Below are positions 1 to 6,612 of a stretch of 17,895 nt of DNA, piece by piece. The notes below the pieces were generated by a model. The model saw only the letters and a program-made list of their open reading frames with translations. It searched no databases and was not told where the DNA came from. The translations under genes were made by a program, and so were the position numbers. The stretch is taken from positions 1-17,895 of the forward strand of contig JBGPKH010000108.1 of the NCBI GenBank assembly GCA_041485845.1, given 5' to 3'. Each line of letters starts with the position of its first letter. The stretch's first letter is position 1. The DNA comes from OMOG01 sp041485845 (lineage in GTDB: Bacteria > Acidobacteriota > Terriglobia > Bryobacterales > Bryobacteraceae).

Positions 1-334
1 AGCAAGCGGATTCGCGTGAATTGGCGGTCGCGACTCGCAGTCGGGTTCGAGAACGCGGAGCGAGCGGAGGAGCGCAGTCCTGGGCGCGGCAGCGTGTCCC
101 AGGGCGAAACGGTCAAGTTATTTTTTGCGCGCGCGCTTACCGGTGCGTATCCGGCGGGCAATGCCGCTTTTCCTGGCGCCGGGCGGGCTGGTGAGCAACG
201 CGGGCACGATGGGCGTTCCATAGTGGGACAGGCCTCCCGGGCGGTCCAAAGGCTGGCGGCCAAGACCGCCTGCTCCACCTTCTAATCTAATTGTTTCAAA
301 CTGCCGATATGAGGGAATGTAGGTGGTACGCAGT
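1..334. other. No supported gene (left edge)
   Basis: I see no convincing gene here. Short open frames exist on both strands but are low-complexity Arg/Ala/Gly/Pro-rich translations typical of GC-rich non-coding DNA. A small hairpin can be drawn at about 90-114 (CCTGGG and CCCAGG around a 13-nt loop), and a larger palindromic element is listed at 223-278. Nothing here resembles nuoA, which would normally sit directly upstream of nuoB. Confidence 0.4.
223..278. repeat. Nested imperfect palindrome (REP-like)
   Basis: Outer arms GTGGGACAGG (223-232) and CCTGCTCCAC (269-278) are complementary at 8 of 10 positions. Inner arms GGCGGTC (240-246) and GACCGCC (264-270) are perfect. The layout of a GTGGG.CAGG-type edge with GC-rich palindromes inside recalls the dispersed intergenic palindromes of Solibacter-like genomes. 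The element at 2707-2742, read on the other strand, also begins GTGGGGCAGG. It lies just upstream of the small ORF at 335 and could act as a transcript end for a gene to the left or be a passive repeat. Confidence 0.4.
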
Positions 335-547
335 ATGAGCATTTCCCTATCGCCAGACCAGGGCGCCGGCGCTTCTCCGGCTGCCAAGCGCGGCTGCTGC
401 TATCTGGAGCCGCCATCTGCACTGGAAGTGATGCAGGAGCAGATGCAGTACCTTTTCACTCACGGCAGCCCGGCCTGTCTTCCCGGGTGTGCGGAGTGTG
501 GCCGCCTGGAGCAGGTCAAACAGTGTCTTTTACGGCCTTTTGATTGA
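335..547 (+). CDS. Small Cys-rich hypothetical protein
   Basis: This is a 70-aa ORF of unknown function. I chose the ATG at 335 because AGGTGG (321-326) sits 8 nt upstream. A GTG at 323 in the same frame would add four residues but overlaps that ribosome-binding site. The C-terminal half carries clustered cysteines, including ACLPGCAECG (C-x3-C-x2-C) and a later QCLL, plus an earlier GCCY, which suggests metal or Fe-S binding or disulfides. It ends 64 nt before nuoB on the same strand, but a promoter-like element lies between, so co-transcription is not certain. It has normal amino-acid variety, unlike the shadow ORFs around it. I do not recognise the family. Confidence 0.5.
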   Translation: MSISLSPDQGAGASPAAKRGCCYLEPPSALEVMQEQMQYLFTHGSPACLPGCAECGRLEQVKQCLLRPFD

Positions 548-572
548 GGACGCTTCTCAGCCCGCGCTACTC

Positions 573-581
573 TGCTAGAAT
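573..581 (+). promoter_or_regulatory. Extended -10 promoter element for nuoB
   Basis: TGC followed by TAGAAT (576-581) matches the extended -10 pattern TGnTAnnnT. No -35 with proper spacing is evident; TTGAGG at 544-549 is about 26 nt away, which is too far. A start a few bases downstream would give a leader of about 25 nt ending in AAGGAGAG (597-604), a strong ribosome-binding site 7 nt before the GTG start of nuoB. Assigned by eye only. Confidence 0.4.
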
Positions 582-611
582 GCGATTTAAGCACCCAAGG
601 AGAGAAGCTGC

Positions 612-1178
612 GTGTCTTCCTTCATTCAGAACCAGTTTGAAAAGAATGTAGTCACGACCTCGGTGGATTACGTCTTCAACTGGGCGCGGAAATCGGCGCT
701 CTGGCCGCTCACCTTCGGCCTGGCGTGCTGCGCTATCGAAATGATCGCCGCCAGCACGTCGCGGTTCGACATCGCGCGTTTCGGCGCGGAGGTCTTCCGG
801 CCCAGCCCGCGGCAATCCGACCTCATGATCGTCGCCGGCACGGTCACTCTCAAAATGGCGCCGGTGCTGAAGCGCATCTGGGACCAGATTCCCGATCCCA
901 AGTGGTGCATCTCGATGGGCGCCTGCTCCAGCGTCGGCGGACCGTTCAACACCTATGCCGTGCTCCAGGGCGTGGACAAGATCGTGCCGGTGGATGTCTA
1001 TGTCACGGGCTGCCCGCCGCGTCCCGAGAACCTCTTCTACGCGCTGCTCAAGCTCCAGGACAAGATCGACCAGATGACCACGCTGGTGAAGCGGCCCACC
1101 GAAGTGCGGCTCGACGAATCGATGCTCGAGAACTTCAAGCAGCAGGTGCGGATCGCCCAGATTCAGAACCCCGCGTAA
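612..1178 (+). CDS. nuoB: NADH-quinone oxidoreductase subunit B
   Basis: This 188-aa protein is the PSST/NuoB subunit of respiratory complex I, which carries the N2 [4Fe-4S] cluster that passes electrons to quinone at the membrane interface. The four expected ligands are present: adjacent C39 and C40 (GLACCAIEM), C105 (MGACSSVGG) and C134 (TGCPPRPE). Their spacing of 1, 65 and 29 matches E. coli NuoB. The length is usual for the family, and the tail after about residue 150 is variable as expected. It starts with GTG at 612 behind AAGGAGAG. No nuoA lies upstream and no nuoC downstream, so this copy stands outside a nuo operon, paired instead with a PgeF-family gene 2 nt downstream. Identification is very secure; whether it is the copy used by the main complex I is open. 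Confidence 0.96.
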   Translation: MSSFIQNQFEKNVVTTSVDYVFNWARKSALWPLTFGLACCAIEMIAASTSRFDIARFGAEVFRPSPRQSDLMIVAGTVTLKMAPVLKRIWDQIPDPKWCISMGACSSVGGPFNTYAVLQGVDKIVPVDVYVTGCPPRPENLFYALLKLQDKIDQMTTLVKRPTEVRLDESMLENFKQQVRIAQIQNPA

Positions 1179-1180
1179 CC

Positions 1181-1843
1181 GTGTTCTACAAGGATTGGCA
1201 GCAGGTTTACCGCGTCGGGGAACTGGATTCGCTCGAATGGCTGCTGCATGGCTTCGGCACCCGCCTGGTGGACATTCCCTCGCTGTTCGGCAATCTCGCC
1301 ACTTTGCAGCAGGTCCATTCGGCGACCTGCGTGCGTGCCGCGGGGCGCGCCGGAGTGCTCGGCCGGGGCGATGCGCTGCTCGAGGAGACGCCCGGCTCGG
1401 TAGTCGCGGTCAAGACGGCGGACTGCATCCCCATCCTGCTGGTGGATGAGCGCCGTCGCGCCGTCGCGGCGGTACATGCGGGCTGGCGCGGAACGGCTGC
1501 GCGCATCGCGGCGAAGGCTGTGGATGAGATGGCGGAGCGCTTCGGCACGGAAGCGGCGGACCTGCATGCCGCCATCGGCCCCGGGATCGGCGTGTGCTGC
1601 TACGAGGTGGGCGCGGAGGTCGCCGCGCAGTTCGCAGGGCAGGGAAGGGGACACCTCGATCTGCCGGAAGAGAACCGCAAACAACTTCTGGAGGCCGGCG
1701 TAACGCGGGAACGCATCTACGCGTCGAATTTATGCACCATGTGCCGGCCCGAGGAGTTCCACTCCTTCCGCCGTGACAAGGAGGCGGCTGGCCGCCTGCA
1801 TTCCTTTGCCGGGATTCGGGCGTTGCCGGCGTCCGTATCATAG
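1181..1843 (+). CDS. pgeF: PgeF/YfiH-family protein (multicopper-oxidase-like 'laccase domain')
   Basis: This 220-aa member of the YfiH/PgeF (DUF152) family belongs to a group of cytoplasmic Zn/Cu-binding enzymes variously reported as a peptidoglycan-precursor editing factor (E. coli PgeF), purine nucleoside phosphorylase/adenosine deaminase, or polyphenol oxidase. The metal-site triad is visible as H46 (LQQVHSATC), C82 (VKTADCIPIL) and H99 (VHAGWRG). The spacings of 36 and 17 equal those of E. coli H71/C107/H124. The ASNLCTMC and FHSFRRD motifs close the fold. The open frame continues upstream inside nuoB, but the GTG at 1181, 2 nt after the nuoB stop, fits the family's N-terminus and implies translational coupling; I see no separate ribosome-binding site. 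The length is slightly short for the family (about 240) because the N-terminal strand region is compact. Confidence 0.88.
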   Translation: MFYKDWQQVYRVGELDSLEWLLHGFGTRLVDIPSLFGNLATLQQVHSATCVRAAGRAGVLGRGDALLEETPGSVVAVKTADCIPILLVDERRRAVAAVHAGWRGTAARIAAKAVDEMAERFGTEAADLHAAIGPGIGVCCYEVGAEVAAQFAGQGRGHLDLPEENRKQLLEAGVTRERIYASNLCTMCRPEEFHSFRRDKEAAGRLHSFAGIRALPASVS

Positions 1844-1877
1844 GCTCCAAGCGGTACAGTAAAGTTGAGGCGAGTAA

Positions 1878-2672
1878 ATGTTCACGTGGATTTGCCCGGA
1901 ATGCGGGCGCGAAGTATCCCCATCGTATACGGAGTGCCCAGACTGCGCCGATAAAGCCGCGAAAGCCGCCGCGCGGACGCCCCAACCGGCGGCGCAGACG
2001 CCGGTGGCCGCCGCTCCGCCTCCTCCGGAATACTCGCCGCCGCCGTACGTGCCGGCCCAGCCGCCGCCGGTTTATTCGCAGCAGCCGGTCTATCCGCAGC
2101 AGCCGACGTATCCGCCACAAGCGTATCCGCCACAGGGTCAGCCCATTCTGGGCCAGGTTCAGATGGCGCCCTACCCGGCCCCTCCGCAGCCCGCACGACG
2201 CGGGTTGCCCACATGGCTGATGACCATCGTATTCACTCTGGCTTTTCTGGGGTTGGGATTGGGCGTCTATTGGCTGGTCGACTACATGAAACGTGGCGGT
2301 GCGGCGTCTCCCTCGGCGACCGTGGAGAGCCCCGCGGCGAAACCCGGAGCGAAGCTGAACCCGTACCAGAAATTCATCGAGATTTCGGGCGTGCGCTTCA
2401 CCACGGACGCCAAGAAGAAGCCGGTGGTTAAGTTCGTCGTGATCAACCATTCCGGCGCCGATATCCTGGGGCTGGGGGGAAATGTCACCATTTGGGGACG
2501 CACGCAAAAATCGGAGGAGGAGGCGGCGGGGACTTTCTCTTTCAAGACCGACGTCGGACCCTTCCAGTCGAAGGACCTTTCCGCGCCGCTCAATACCAAG
2601 CTGCCGATGGTCCAGTTGCCGGACTGGCAGAACGTGAGCACGGATATCCAGATTACCGCGCCGGGAGCGTAG
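1878..2672 (+). CDS. Zinc-ribbon, Pro-rich, single-pass membrane protein
   Basis: This is a 264-aa protein of unknown function with clear modular structure. Residues 1-25 form a zinc ribbon (C6/C9 and C20/C23, CPEC and CPDC). Residues 35-108 are a Pro/Gln/Tyr-rich low-complexity linker with PP, YPPQ and QQP repeats. Residues 111-136 are one hydrophobic membrane span followed by basic KR. Residues 160-264 form a compact, strand-rich domain with no motif I recognise. With the ribbon in the cytoplasm, the C-terminal domain would be outside. ATG 1878 has GAGG 7 nt upstream. It sits 34 nt after pgeF on the same strand and could be read from the same transcript; a TACAGT -10-like hexamer at 1855-1860 is also present. 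Transcription probably ends at the twin palindromes just downstream. Confidence 0.8.
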   Translation: MFTWICPECGREVSPSYTECPDCADKAAKAAARTPQPAAQTPVAAAPPPPEYSPPPYVPAQPPPVYSQQPVYPQQPTYPPQAYPPQGQPILGQVQMAPYPAPPQPARRGLPTWLMTIVFTLAFLGLGLGVYWLVDYMKRGGAASPSATVESPAAKPGAKLNPYQKFIEISGVRFTTDAKKKPVVKFVVINHSGADILGLGGNVTIWGRTQKSEEEAAGTFSFKTDVGPFQSKDLSAPLNTKLPMVQLPDWQNVSTDIQITAPGA

Positions 2673-2706
2673 ATAGCAGCGCGTGAAGAGTCGCCCGCAG
2701 CCGCCA

Positions 2707-2742
2707 GGCCGATTGACAATCGGCCGCAGGTTGACAACCTGC
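2707..2742. repeat. Twin perfect palindromes with GAC loops
   Basis: Two perfect hairpins lie directly head to tail. The first is GGCCGATT-GAC-AATCGGCC (2707-2725) and the second is GCAGGTT-GAC-AACCTGC (2726-2742). Both have the same 3-nt loop but different stem sequences. They lie between the converging stops at 2672 and 2751, a natural place for a bidirectional terminator, although neither strand has a T-tract after the stems. The paired build suggests a REP-like dispersed element as well. Seen directly; the function is inferred. Confidence 0.65.
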
Positions 2743-2750
2743 CCCACAGG

Positions 2751-4187
2751 TCAGCGGCCCTGCAGCTTGAGCAGATTCTGCCTTGCCTCCGCGAGTCCCG
2801 GATCGATCTGGAGCGCGCGCTCGAAATCCGCGCGGGCCGCTTCGGTCTGGCCGAGCGCTTCGAGAGCCACGCCGCGATTGTTGAAGTTGCGGGCGTCGCG
2901 CGGATCGAGCGCCAGCGCCCTGCCGAACTCCGGCAGGGCCCCCTCGGGCTGGCCTTCCGAGAGCAGCGTCTTCCCCATTTCGGCAGCGACCGCGGGATCG
3001 TGCGGCGCCAGCTCGCGAGCCTGCCAGAGCAGCTCGAGTGCCTTGGCCGCGGGGAGCGCGCGAGCCAGTTGTATCTTGGGCCGCACTTTTTCGGGCGCGC
3101 GCTCGACGGCCTCGCGCCACAGCGATTCCTCCGTCATCCACACCTCGGTGCGCACGACGCTCACGATGGCCAGCGCGACTACGGCTCCCGCCGCAATCGC
3201 CCATGGCTTGACACGCTCCAGGAGCAGGCCCGCAGCCGCGGCGAATCCAAGCATGGGAAGATACATGCGCCGGTCCGCGGCCAGATCGGCCGCCGGAAAA
3301 ATTGTGGAGCTGGGAATCAGCAGAATCATGCCGGCGAGCAGCCAGGTTCTCGCGCTCGGCCCTAAGTATTTCCACGCGATCGCGACCACGCCCGCCAGCC
3401 CGATCCACGCGAGCAGTCCGAGCCACACTGGCGGCACGCGGATATCCGGATCCACGGTGAATCCATAGGGCACGATCAACAGCCGCAGGTAACGCCAGAT
3501 CACCGGCCCCTGCGCCAGAAAATAGCGCCACGGCGCGATCCCCGCCTGCAAGCCCGCGGGCGCACCGGGCGTGACCGCAGTGGCGTAGATCACGCGGGCC
3601 GCCGCCGCAATCGCGAGTCCCATCATGACTGCCATCGGCGCCAGGCGTCGGCGGCCGAGGAGCGGCAGCACCAGCGGGAAGGCCGCGCTTTCCTCTTTCG
3701 CCAGCAGCGCCGCGGCGAACCAGACGACCGCGATCCAGCTCCATCCTGAAAGTGTCCGTCCCGAAAGCCACGCCAGCAGCGAGGCGAAACAGAGGAGCGC
3801 CGCCAGCACGCTGCTGCGCGCCCAGATGTAATTGACCGCCTCGGCCTGAATCGGATGGACGGCGAAGATCGCTGCGGCCACCAGCGCCGCGCGCTCGGGC
3901 AGCAATTTCCGCAAGCACTCATATAAGAGGATGACGGCGCCCAGGTGCAGCGCGAGATTCAGCAGGTGGTATCCGAGCGGGTCCTGGGCGCCCACAAAAT
4001 AGTTCAACCAAAACGTGAGGTAAGTGAGCGGCCGGGTCTGCCGCAGGCTCCAGATGGAGAGCACGCCGCCCGGTGTGGTGAGGGCCGGATCGGAGAAAAT
4101 GGCATAATCGTCAAAGTGAAAACCCGAACCGGGCGAAGCGCCAAAGGCAAGCAACGCAGCGGCAAGCAAAAGAAGGCGCGACCGCAT
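2751..4187 (-). CDS. Polytopic GT-C-like membrane protein with C-terminal TPRs
   Basis: This 478-aa protein resembles bacterial TMTC/PMT-like proteins (a glycosyltransferase GT-C-type membrane domain joined to tetratricopeptide repeats). The first hydrophobic segment (residues 4-17) is followed by FHFDDY with D26-D27, the place of the acidic motif in the first periplasmic loop of GT-C enzymes. It then has LTYLTFWLNY, GYHLLNLALHL and an HPIQAEAVNY motif (H111-E116), all typical of this group. About ten membrane spans follow up to about residue 345. Residues about 370-478 hold TPR-like helices, the last two clear (NNRGVALEALGQTEAARADF and its neighbours). A transferase role is inferred; no substrate can be read. 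It starts at ATG 4187, 18 nt from the nth start on the other strand, so the promoters must overlap the coding ends. Confidence 0.82.
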   Translation of the reverse strand: MRSRLLLLAAALLAFGASPGSGFHFDDYAIFSDPALTTPGGVLSIWSLRQTRPLTYLTFWLNYFVGAQDPLGYHLLNLALHLGAVILLYECLRKLLPERAALVAAAIFAVHPIQAEAVNYIWARSSVLAALLCFASLLAWLSGRTLSGWSWIAVVWFAAALLAKEESAAFPLVLPLLGRRRLAPMAVMMGLAIAAAARVIYATAVTPGAPAGLQAGIAPWRYFLAQGPVIWRYLRLLIVPYGFTVDPDIRVPPVWLGLLAWIGLAGVVAIAWKYLGPSARTWLLAGMILLIPSSTIFPAADLAADRRMYLPMLGFAAAAGLLLERVKPWAIAAGAVVALAIVSVVRTEVWMTEESLWREAVERAPEKVRPKIQLARALPAAKALELLWQARELAPHDPAVAAEMGKTLLSEGQPEGALPEFGRALALDPRDARNFNNRGVALEALGQTEAARADFERALQIDPGLAEARQNLLKLQGR

Positions 4188-4205
4188 AACCTATTACGAG
4201 CTTAC

Positions 4206-4865
4206 GTGAAACGGCCGAAGACCGCAGCCGAGCGTAAGGAGCGCACAGCGGAAATCCTGCGCCGCCTCGACCAGATGTACCCGGCGGCCACCTGCGCCTT
4301 GCATCACAACAACCCGTGGGAACTGCTGGTGGCCACGATTCTCTCGGCGCAGTGCACCGACAAACGCGTCAATCAAGTGACTCCCGCTCTGTTCGCGAAA
4401 TATCCGGCGCCTGAGGACTTCGCCGCCGTGCGCCCCGAGGTGCTGGCGAACGACATCCGCAGCACCGGCTTCTTCAACAACAAGGCGAAGTCCATCGTGG
4501 GCGCGGCGAAGAAGGTGGTCTCCGAGTTCGGCGGGAAAGTCCCGCGCACCATCGAGGAGATGCTGACGATTCCGGGCGCGGCCCGCAAGACCGCCAATGT
4601 GGTGCTCGGCACGGCGTATGGGATCGCCTCGGGAGTGGTGGTGGATACGCACGTCCAGCGGATCGCCGGGCGGCTCGACCTGACCAGGCACACCGATCCG
4701 GTCAAGATCGAGCGGGATCTCATCAAGATCATTCCGAAGGAGAAGTGGATTCTCTTCGCCCACCAGGTGATTCTGCACGGCCGAGCGTTGTGCCAGGCGC
4801 GCAGCCCGAAGTGCGGCGAGTGCGCGCTGAATTCGATCTGTTACGCGAAGGACAAGACGGCGTAA
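4206..4865 (+). CDS. nth: Endonuclease III
   Basis: This is the bifunctional DNA glycosylase/AP lyase of base excision repair, which removes oxidised pyrimidines. The helix-hairpin-helix is at residues about 120-130 (LTIPGAARKTANVV) with catalytic K128 and the downstream Asp at D147 (VVVDTHVQR). The [4Fe-4S] motif C-x6-C-x2-C-x5-C is complete near the C-terminus. The hairpin reads PGAAR rather than the E. coli PGVGR; similar substitutions occur in other Nth proteins. From the GTG at 4206 the product is 219 aa, close to the usual 210-230. The frame stays open upstream to a GTG at 4116, which would add a 30-residue Lys/Arg-rich tail overlapping the divergent TPR gene. No good ribosome-binding site decides between them, so the start is uncertain. 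Confidence 0.93.
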   Translation: MKRPKTAAERKERTAEILRRLDQMYPAATCALHHNNPWELLVATILSAQCTDKRVNQVTPALFAKYPAPEDFAAVRPEVLANDIRSTGFFNNKAKSIVGAAKKVVSEFGGKVPRTIEEMLTIPGAARKTANVVLGTAYGIASGVVVDTHVQRIAGRLDLTRHTDPVKIERDLIKIIPKEKWILFAHQVILHGRALCQARSPKCGECALNSICYAKDKTA

Positions 4866-4916
4866 CCAGGAAACTCCCGCCCGCTGCCGGTGTCTAATTC
4901 CAGCCAAGACTGACGC

Positions 4917-4938
4917 ACGGCCGCATGCGGCTGGCCGT
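4917..4938. repeat. Palindrome between nth and the ATC-hydrolase-like gene
   Basis: GCCGCATGCGGC (4920-4931) is a perfect 12-bp palindrome. It is enclosed by ACGGCC (4917-4922) and GGCCGT (4933-4938), so the stem can form in two registers. It lies 51 nt after the nth stop and about 50 nt before the next start. It could be a terminator lacking a T-tract or an operator. I have no further evidence. Confidence 0.3.
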
Positions 4939-4987
4939 CCGGGGTGGATTCGTGAGGTGTTCGTCGCGGCGTTGGAGGCCGCATCGT

Positions 4988-5617
4988 ATGAAGGTGCTGG
5001 AGACCAAACCCGGGAAGCGACCGGTTCCGTTCAGCCGGCGCGGACTGTTCAGCATTCTTCCGGCAGGGGCTGCCGGATGCCTTGTCTGCGCGCGGGCCGC
5101 CGCTTGCGCGCCGCAAATACAGGAGCCCCCTGCCGGACACAGTTGGACGGAAAAAGCCGATGTGACCTGGGAGCAGATGCTCCGGTTCGCCTACCAGAAG
5201 GACCTGATTCCCCTACTCAAGGCTCTCGCCGAGCAACTCGGGCGTGAGGAGTTCGTCCGCATTTTGCAGGAGGCCGGGAACGCAGTGGTGCGGAAAAAGA
5301 CGGCCGGCCGGCCGCCGGTGGTGCGCGACCTCTTGACATTCGCGACGAATATGAAGAACATGCCTCCCCTGATGCAGCTCGCGCTGGAGGCGGAGATTGT
5401 GGAACAGACGCCGGAGGCCTTTGAATACCGCGTGAAGAAGTGCCTGTGGGCCAAGATGTTCCGGGACGCGGATGCCGCCGATGTCGGCTACGCGATGGTC
5501 TGCTATCCCGACTATGCCGTCGCCAGGGGCCTCAACCCGAAGCTCAAGCTCATTCGCACCAAGACTCTCATGCAGGGCCACGACTCCTGCGGCCTCAGAT
5601 ACGTCATGGAAGGCTGA
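4988..5617 (+). CDS. ATC-hydrolase-like protein with Tat-type signal
   Basis: This 209-aa protein has a C-terminal region that fits the L-2-amino-thiazoline-4-carboxylic acid hydrolase-like family (Pfam ATC_hydrolase). The hallmarks are the run NPKLKLIRTKTLMQG and then HDSCGLRYVME near the end, with a CYPDYA segment before. In Pseudomonas the namesake enzyme opens the thiazoline ring to S- or N-carbamoyl-cysteine, but most family members are uncharacterised and act on unknown substrates. The N-terminus has SRRGLF (residues 16-21) followed by a hydrophobic, Ala/Cys-rich stretch to about residue 41, which looks like a twin-arginine signal; AAAC at 37-40 is only a weak lipobox. I chose ATG 4988 because GGAGG (4974-4978) lies 9 nt upstream; the frame is open farther up to 4925. 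The following gene starts 75 nt downstream. Confidence 0.72.
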   Translation: MKVLETKPGKRPVPFSRRGLFSILPAGAAGCLVCARAAACAPQIQEPPAGHSWTEKADVTWEQMLRFAYQKDLIPLLKALAEQLGREEFVRILQEAGNAVVRKKTAGRPPVVRDLLTFATNMKNMPPLMQLALEAEIVEQTPEAFEYRVKKCLWAKMFRDADAADVGYAMVCYPDYAVARGLNPKLKLIRTKTLMQGHDSCGLRYVMEG

Positions 5618-5692
5618 CGGCAGCCGAATGTCGAACAATTCTTCGGTCCATTCGAGGGGGGAGAAGGCGCACAATCACAGTAGGAGGAGCCA

Positions 5693-5896
5693 GTGAAAGA
5701 CACGGAAGCATTGGAAATCCTACGTGCCCAGGGCCCTGTCGTCGGCACACCCGATGTCCACACCGACCGGATCAGGGTCTGGATTCACCGCGCCGATGAG
5801 GCCGTCGATGTGAAGATCGGGAGAGAGCTCCACGAGCTGGCAGAGGGCAAGTTGAGCATCGAAGATATACAAGAGCGGCGCGAGACGAAACTGTAG
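5693..5896 (+). CDS. Small hypothetical protein (67 aa)
   Basis: A GTG start at 5693 is preceded by a strong AGGAGGAG (5682-5689). The product is acidic and mixed in composition: an N-terminal helix-like segment, a strand-rich middle (DRIRVWIHR) and a C-terminal charged helix (LHELAEGKLSIEDIQERRE). No signal, membrane span or metal motif is visible, and I do not recognise it. It follows the Tat-signal protein by 75 nt and precedes the activase remnant by 59 nt on the same strand. The strong ribosome-binding site argues that it is real. Confidence 0.6.
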   Translation: MKDTEALEILRAQGPVVGTPDVHTDRIRVWIHRADEAVDVKIGRELHELAEGKLSIEDIQERRETKL

Positions 5897-5955
5897 TCTG
5901 GGCCGAGTGATTGGCCGTTCGGGTGTATCCTGAAGACGGATCTGAGGGTCCGAAT

Positions 5956-6612
5956 ATGGAGCGGACTGCCAGCGGCAGCGAAGCTCTTCCCGGCCCGGTG
6001 TTCGAGGGCTGGAACATCGGCTCCGTCTCGGTAAAGAGGGTGCGTCTCCACGAGGATGGCGAGATGGAGACCGATCTTCGCAGGCATGGCGGATACCCAG
6101 GCCGCACGATCCGCTTGATGCTGGAGCACTGCGGCCGGACTCCTGACGGCGCTGTCGTGACGGGTCCTCAGGCGGTTTCGTTCCTTTCGCTTCCTTACCT
6201 TCCAGAATCGATATGCATCGAAGCGGCACTGGGCCACCTCGGCCTGCACCCGGATCTGGTCCTTTCTCTGGGTGGCGAGAGCCTCGTCGTCTACTGCACG
6301 GCCGGCGGCAGTGTGCGGCGCATGATGTCGGTAAATGGCTACAGCGAGGCGCCGATGACGATCGGGCGGTATGCCAACCTGCTGGCCTCCGGGGCGTTCG
6401 ATGGTGACGTCAACATCGGCGCCTTCAACTGCGCTCCCGCGAACGCGGCCTCGGCCGTGATTCACGCGCTTTCCATCCGAAGCGATACTCCGTATGCCGT
6501 CATCGAATCTGACGGCGATTGCATTACCGCGGGTCAACTGCGGCAGCTCGAGACGGTCGCCGTCCAATGCCGCCGCAGGCGAGAGGCTCTCGATGAACGA
6601 CTGCCGGCATGA
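5956..6612 (+). CDS. Internally deleted acyl-CoA dehydratase activase (BadF/HgdC type) remnant
   Basis: This is a 218-aa ORF. Residues 17-125 read like the first part of a BadF/BcrA/HgdC ASKHA ATPase. They show the GSVSVKRVRL phosphate-1-type strand (22-31), a DLRRHGGYP segment, VVTGPQAV, and LVLSLGGES (101-109) where the family has its second phosphate loop. At about residue 126-132 (nt 6331-6352) the expected Asn-Cys-Ala-Ala-Gly Fe-S region is absent. The sequence moves instead into a short tail (GDVNIGAFNCAP, YAVIESDGDCIT, QLRQLETVAVQ) that I associate with the extreme C-terminus of the long activase/DUF2229 proteins. The middle, including the cluster cysteines, is therefore missing, and the product is unlikely to be an active activase. 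ATG 5956 has GAGGG 8-9 nt upstream; TTG 5911 is an alternative. The family link is from memory and moderate in confidence. Confidence 0.55.
   Translation: MERTASGSEALPGPVFEGWNIGSVSVKRVRLHEDGEMETDLRRHGGYPGRTIRLMLEHCGRTPDGAVVTGPQAVSFLSLPYLPESICIEAALGHLGLHPDLVLSLGGESLVVYCTAGGSVRRMMSVNGYSEAPMTIGRYANLLASGAFDGDVNIGAFNCAPANAASAVIHALSIRSDTPYAVIESDGDCITAGQLRQLETVAVQCRRRREALDERLPA

Noticed and set aside
725..1180. Extension of the pgeF frame upstream through nuoB
   Set aside because: It is an out-of-frame reading of a certain nuoB; the family N-terminus fits GTG 1181.
1410..2747. 445-aa minus-strand frame across pgeF and the zinc-ribbon gene
   Set aside because: It is an Arg-rich low-complexity shadow of two recognisable plus-strand genes, and it crosses the palindromes.
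2653..3918. 421-aa minus-strand frame within the TPR gene
   Set aside because: It is a frame-shifted shadow of the membrane protein; the other frame has membrane spans, GT-C motifs and TPRs.
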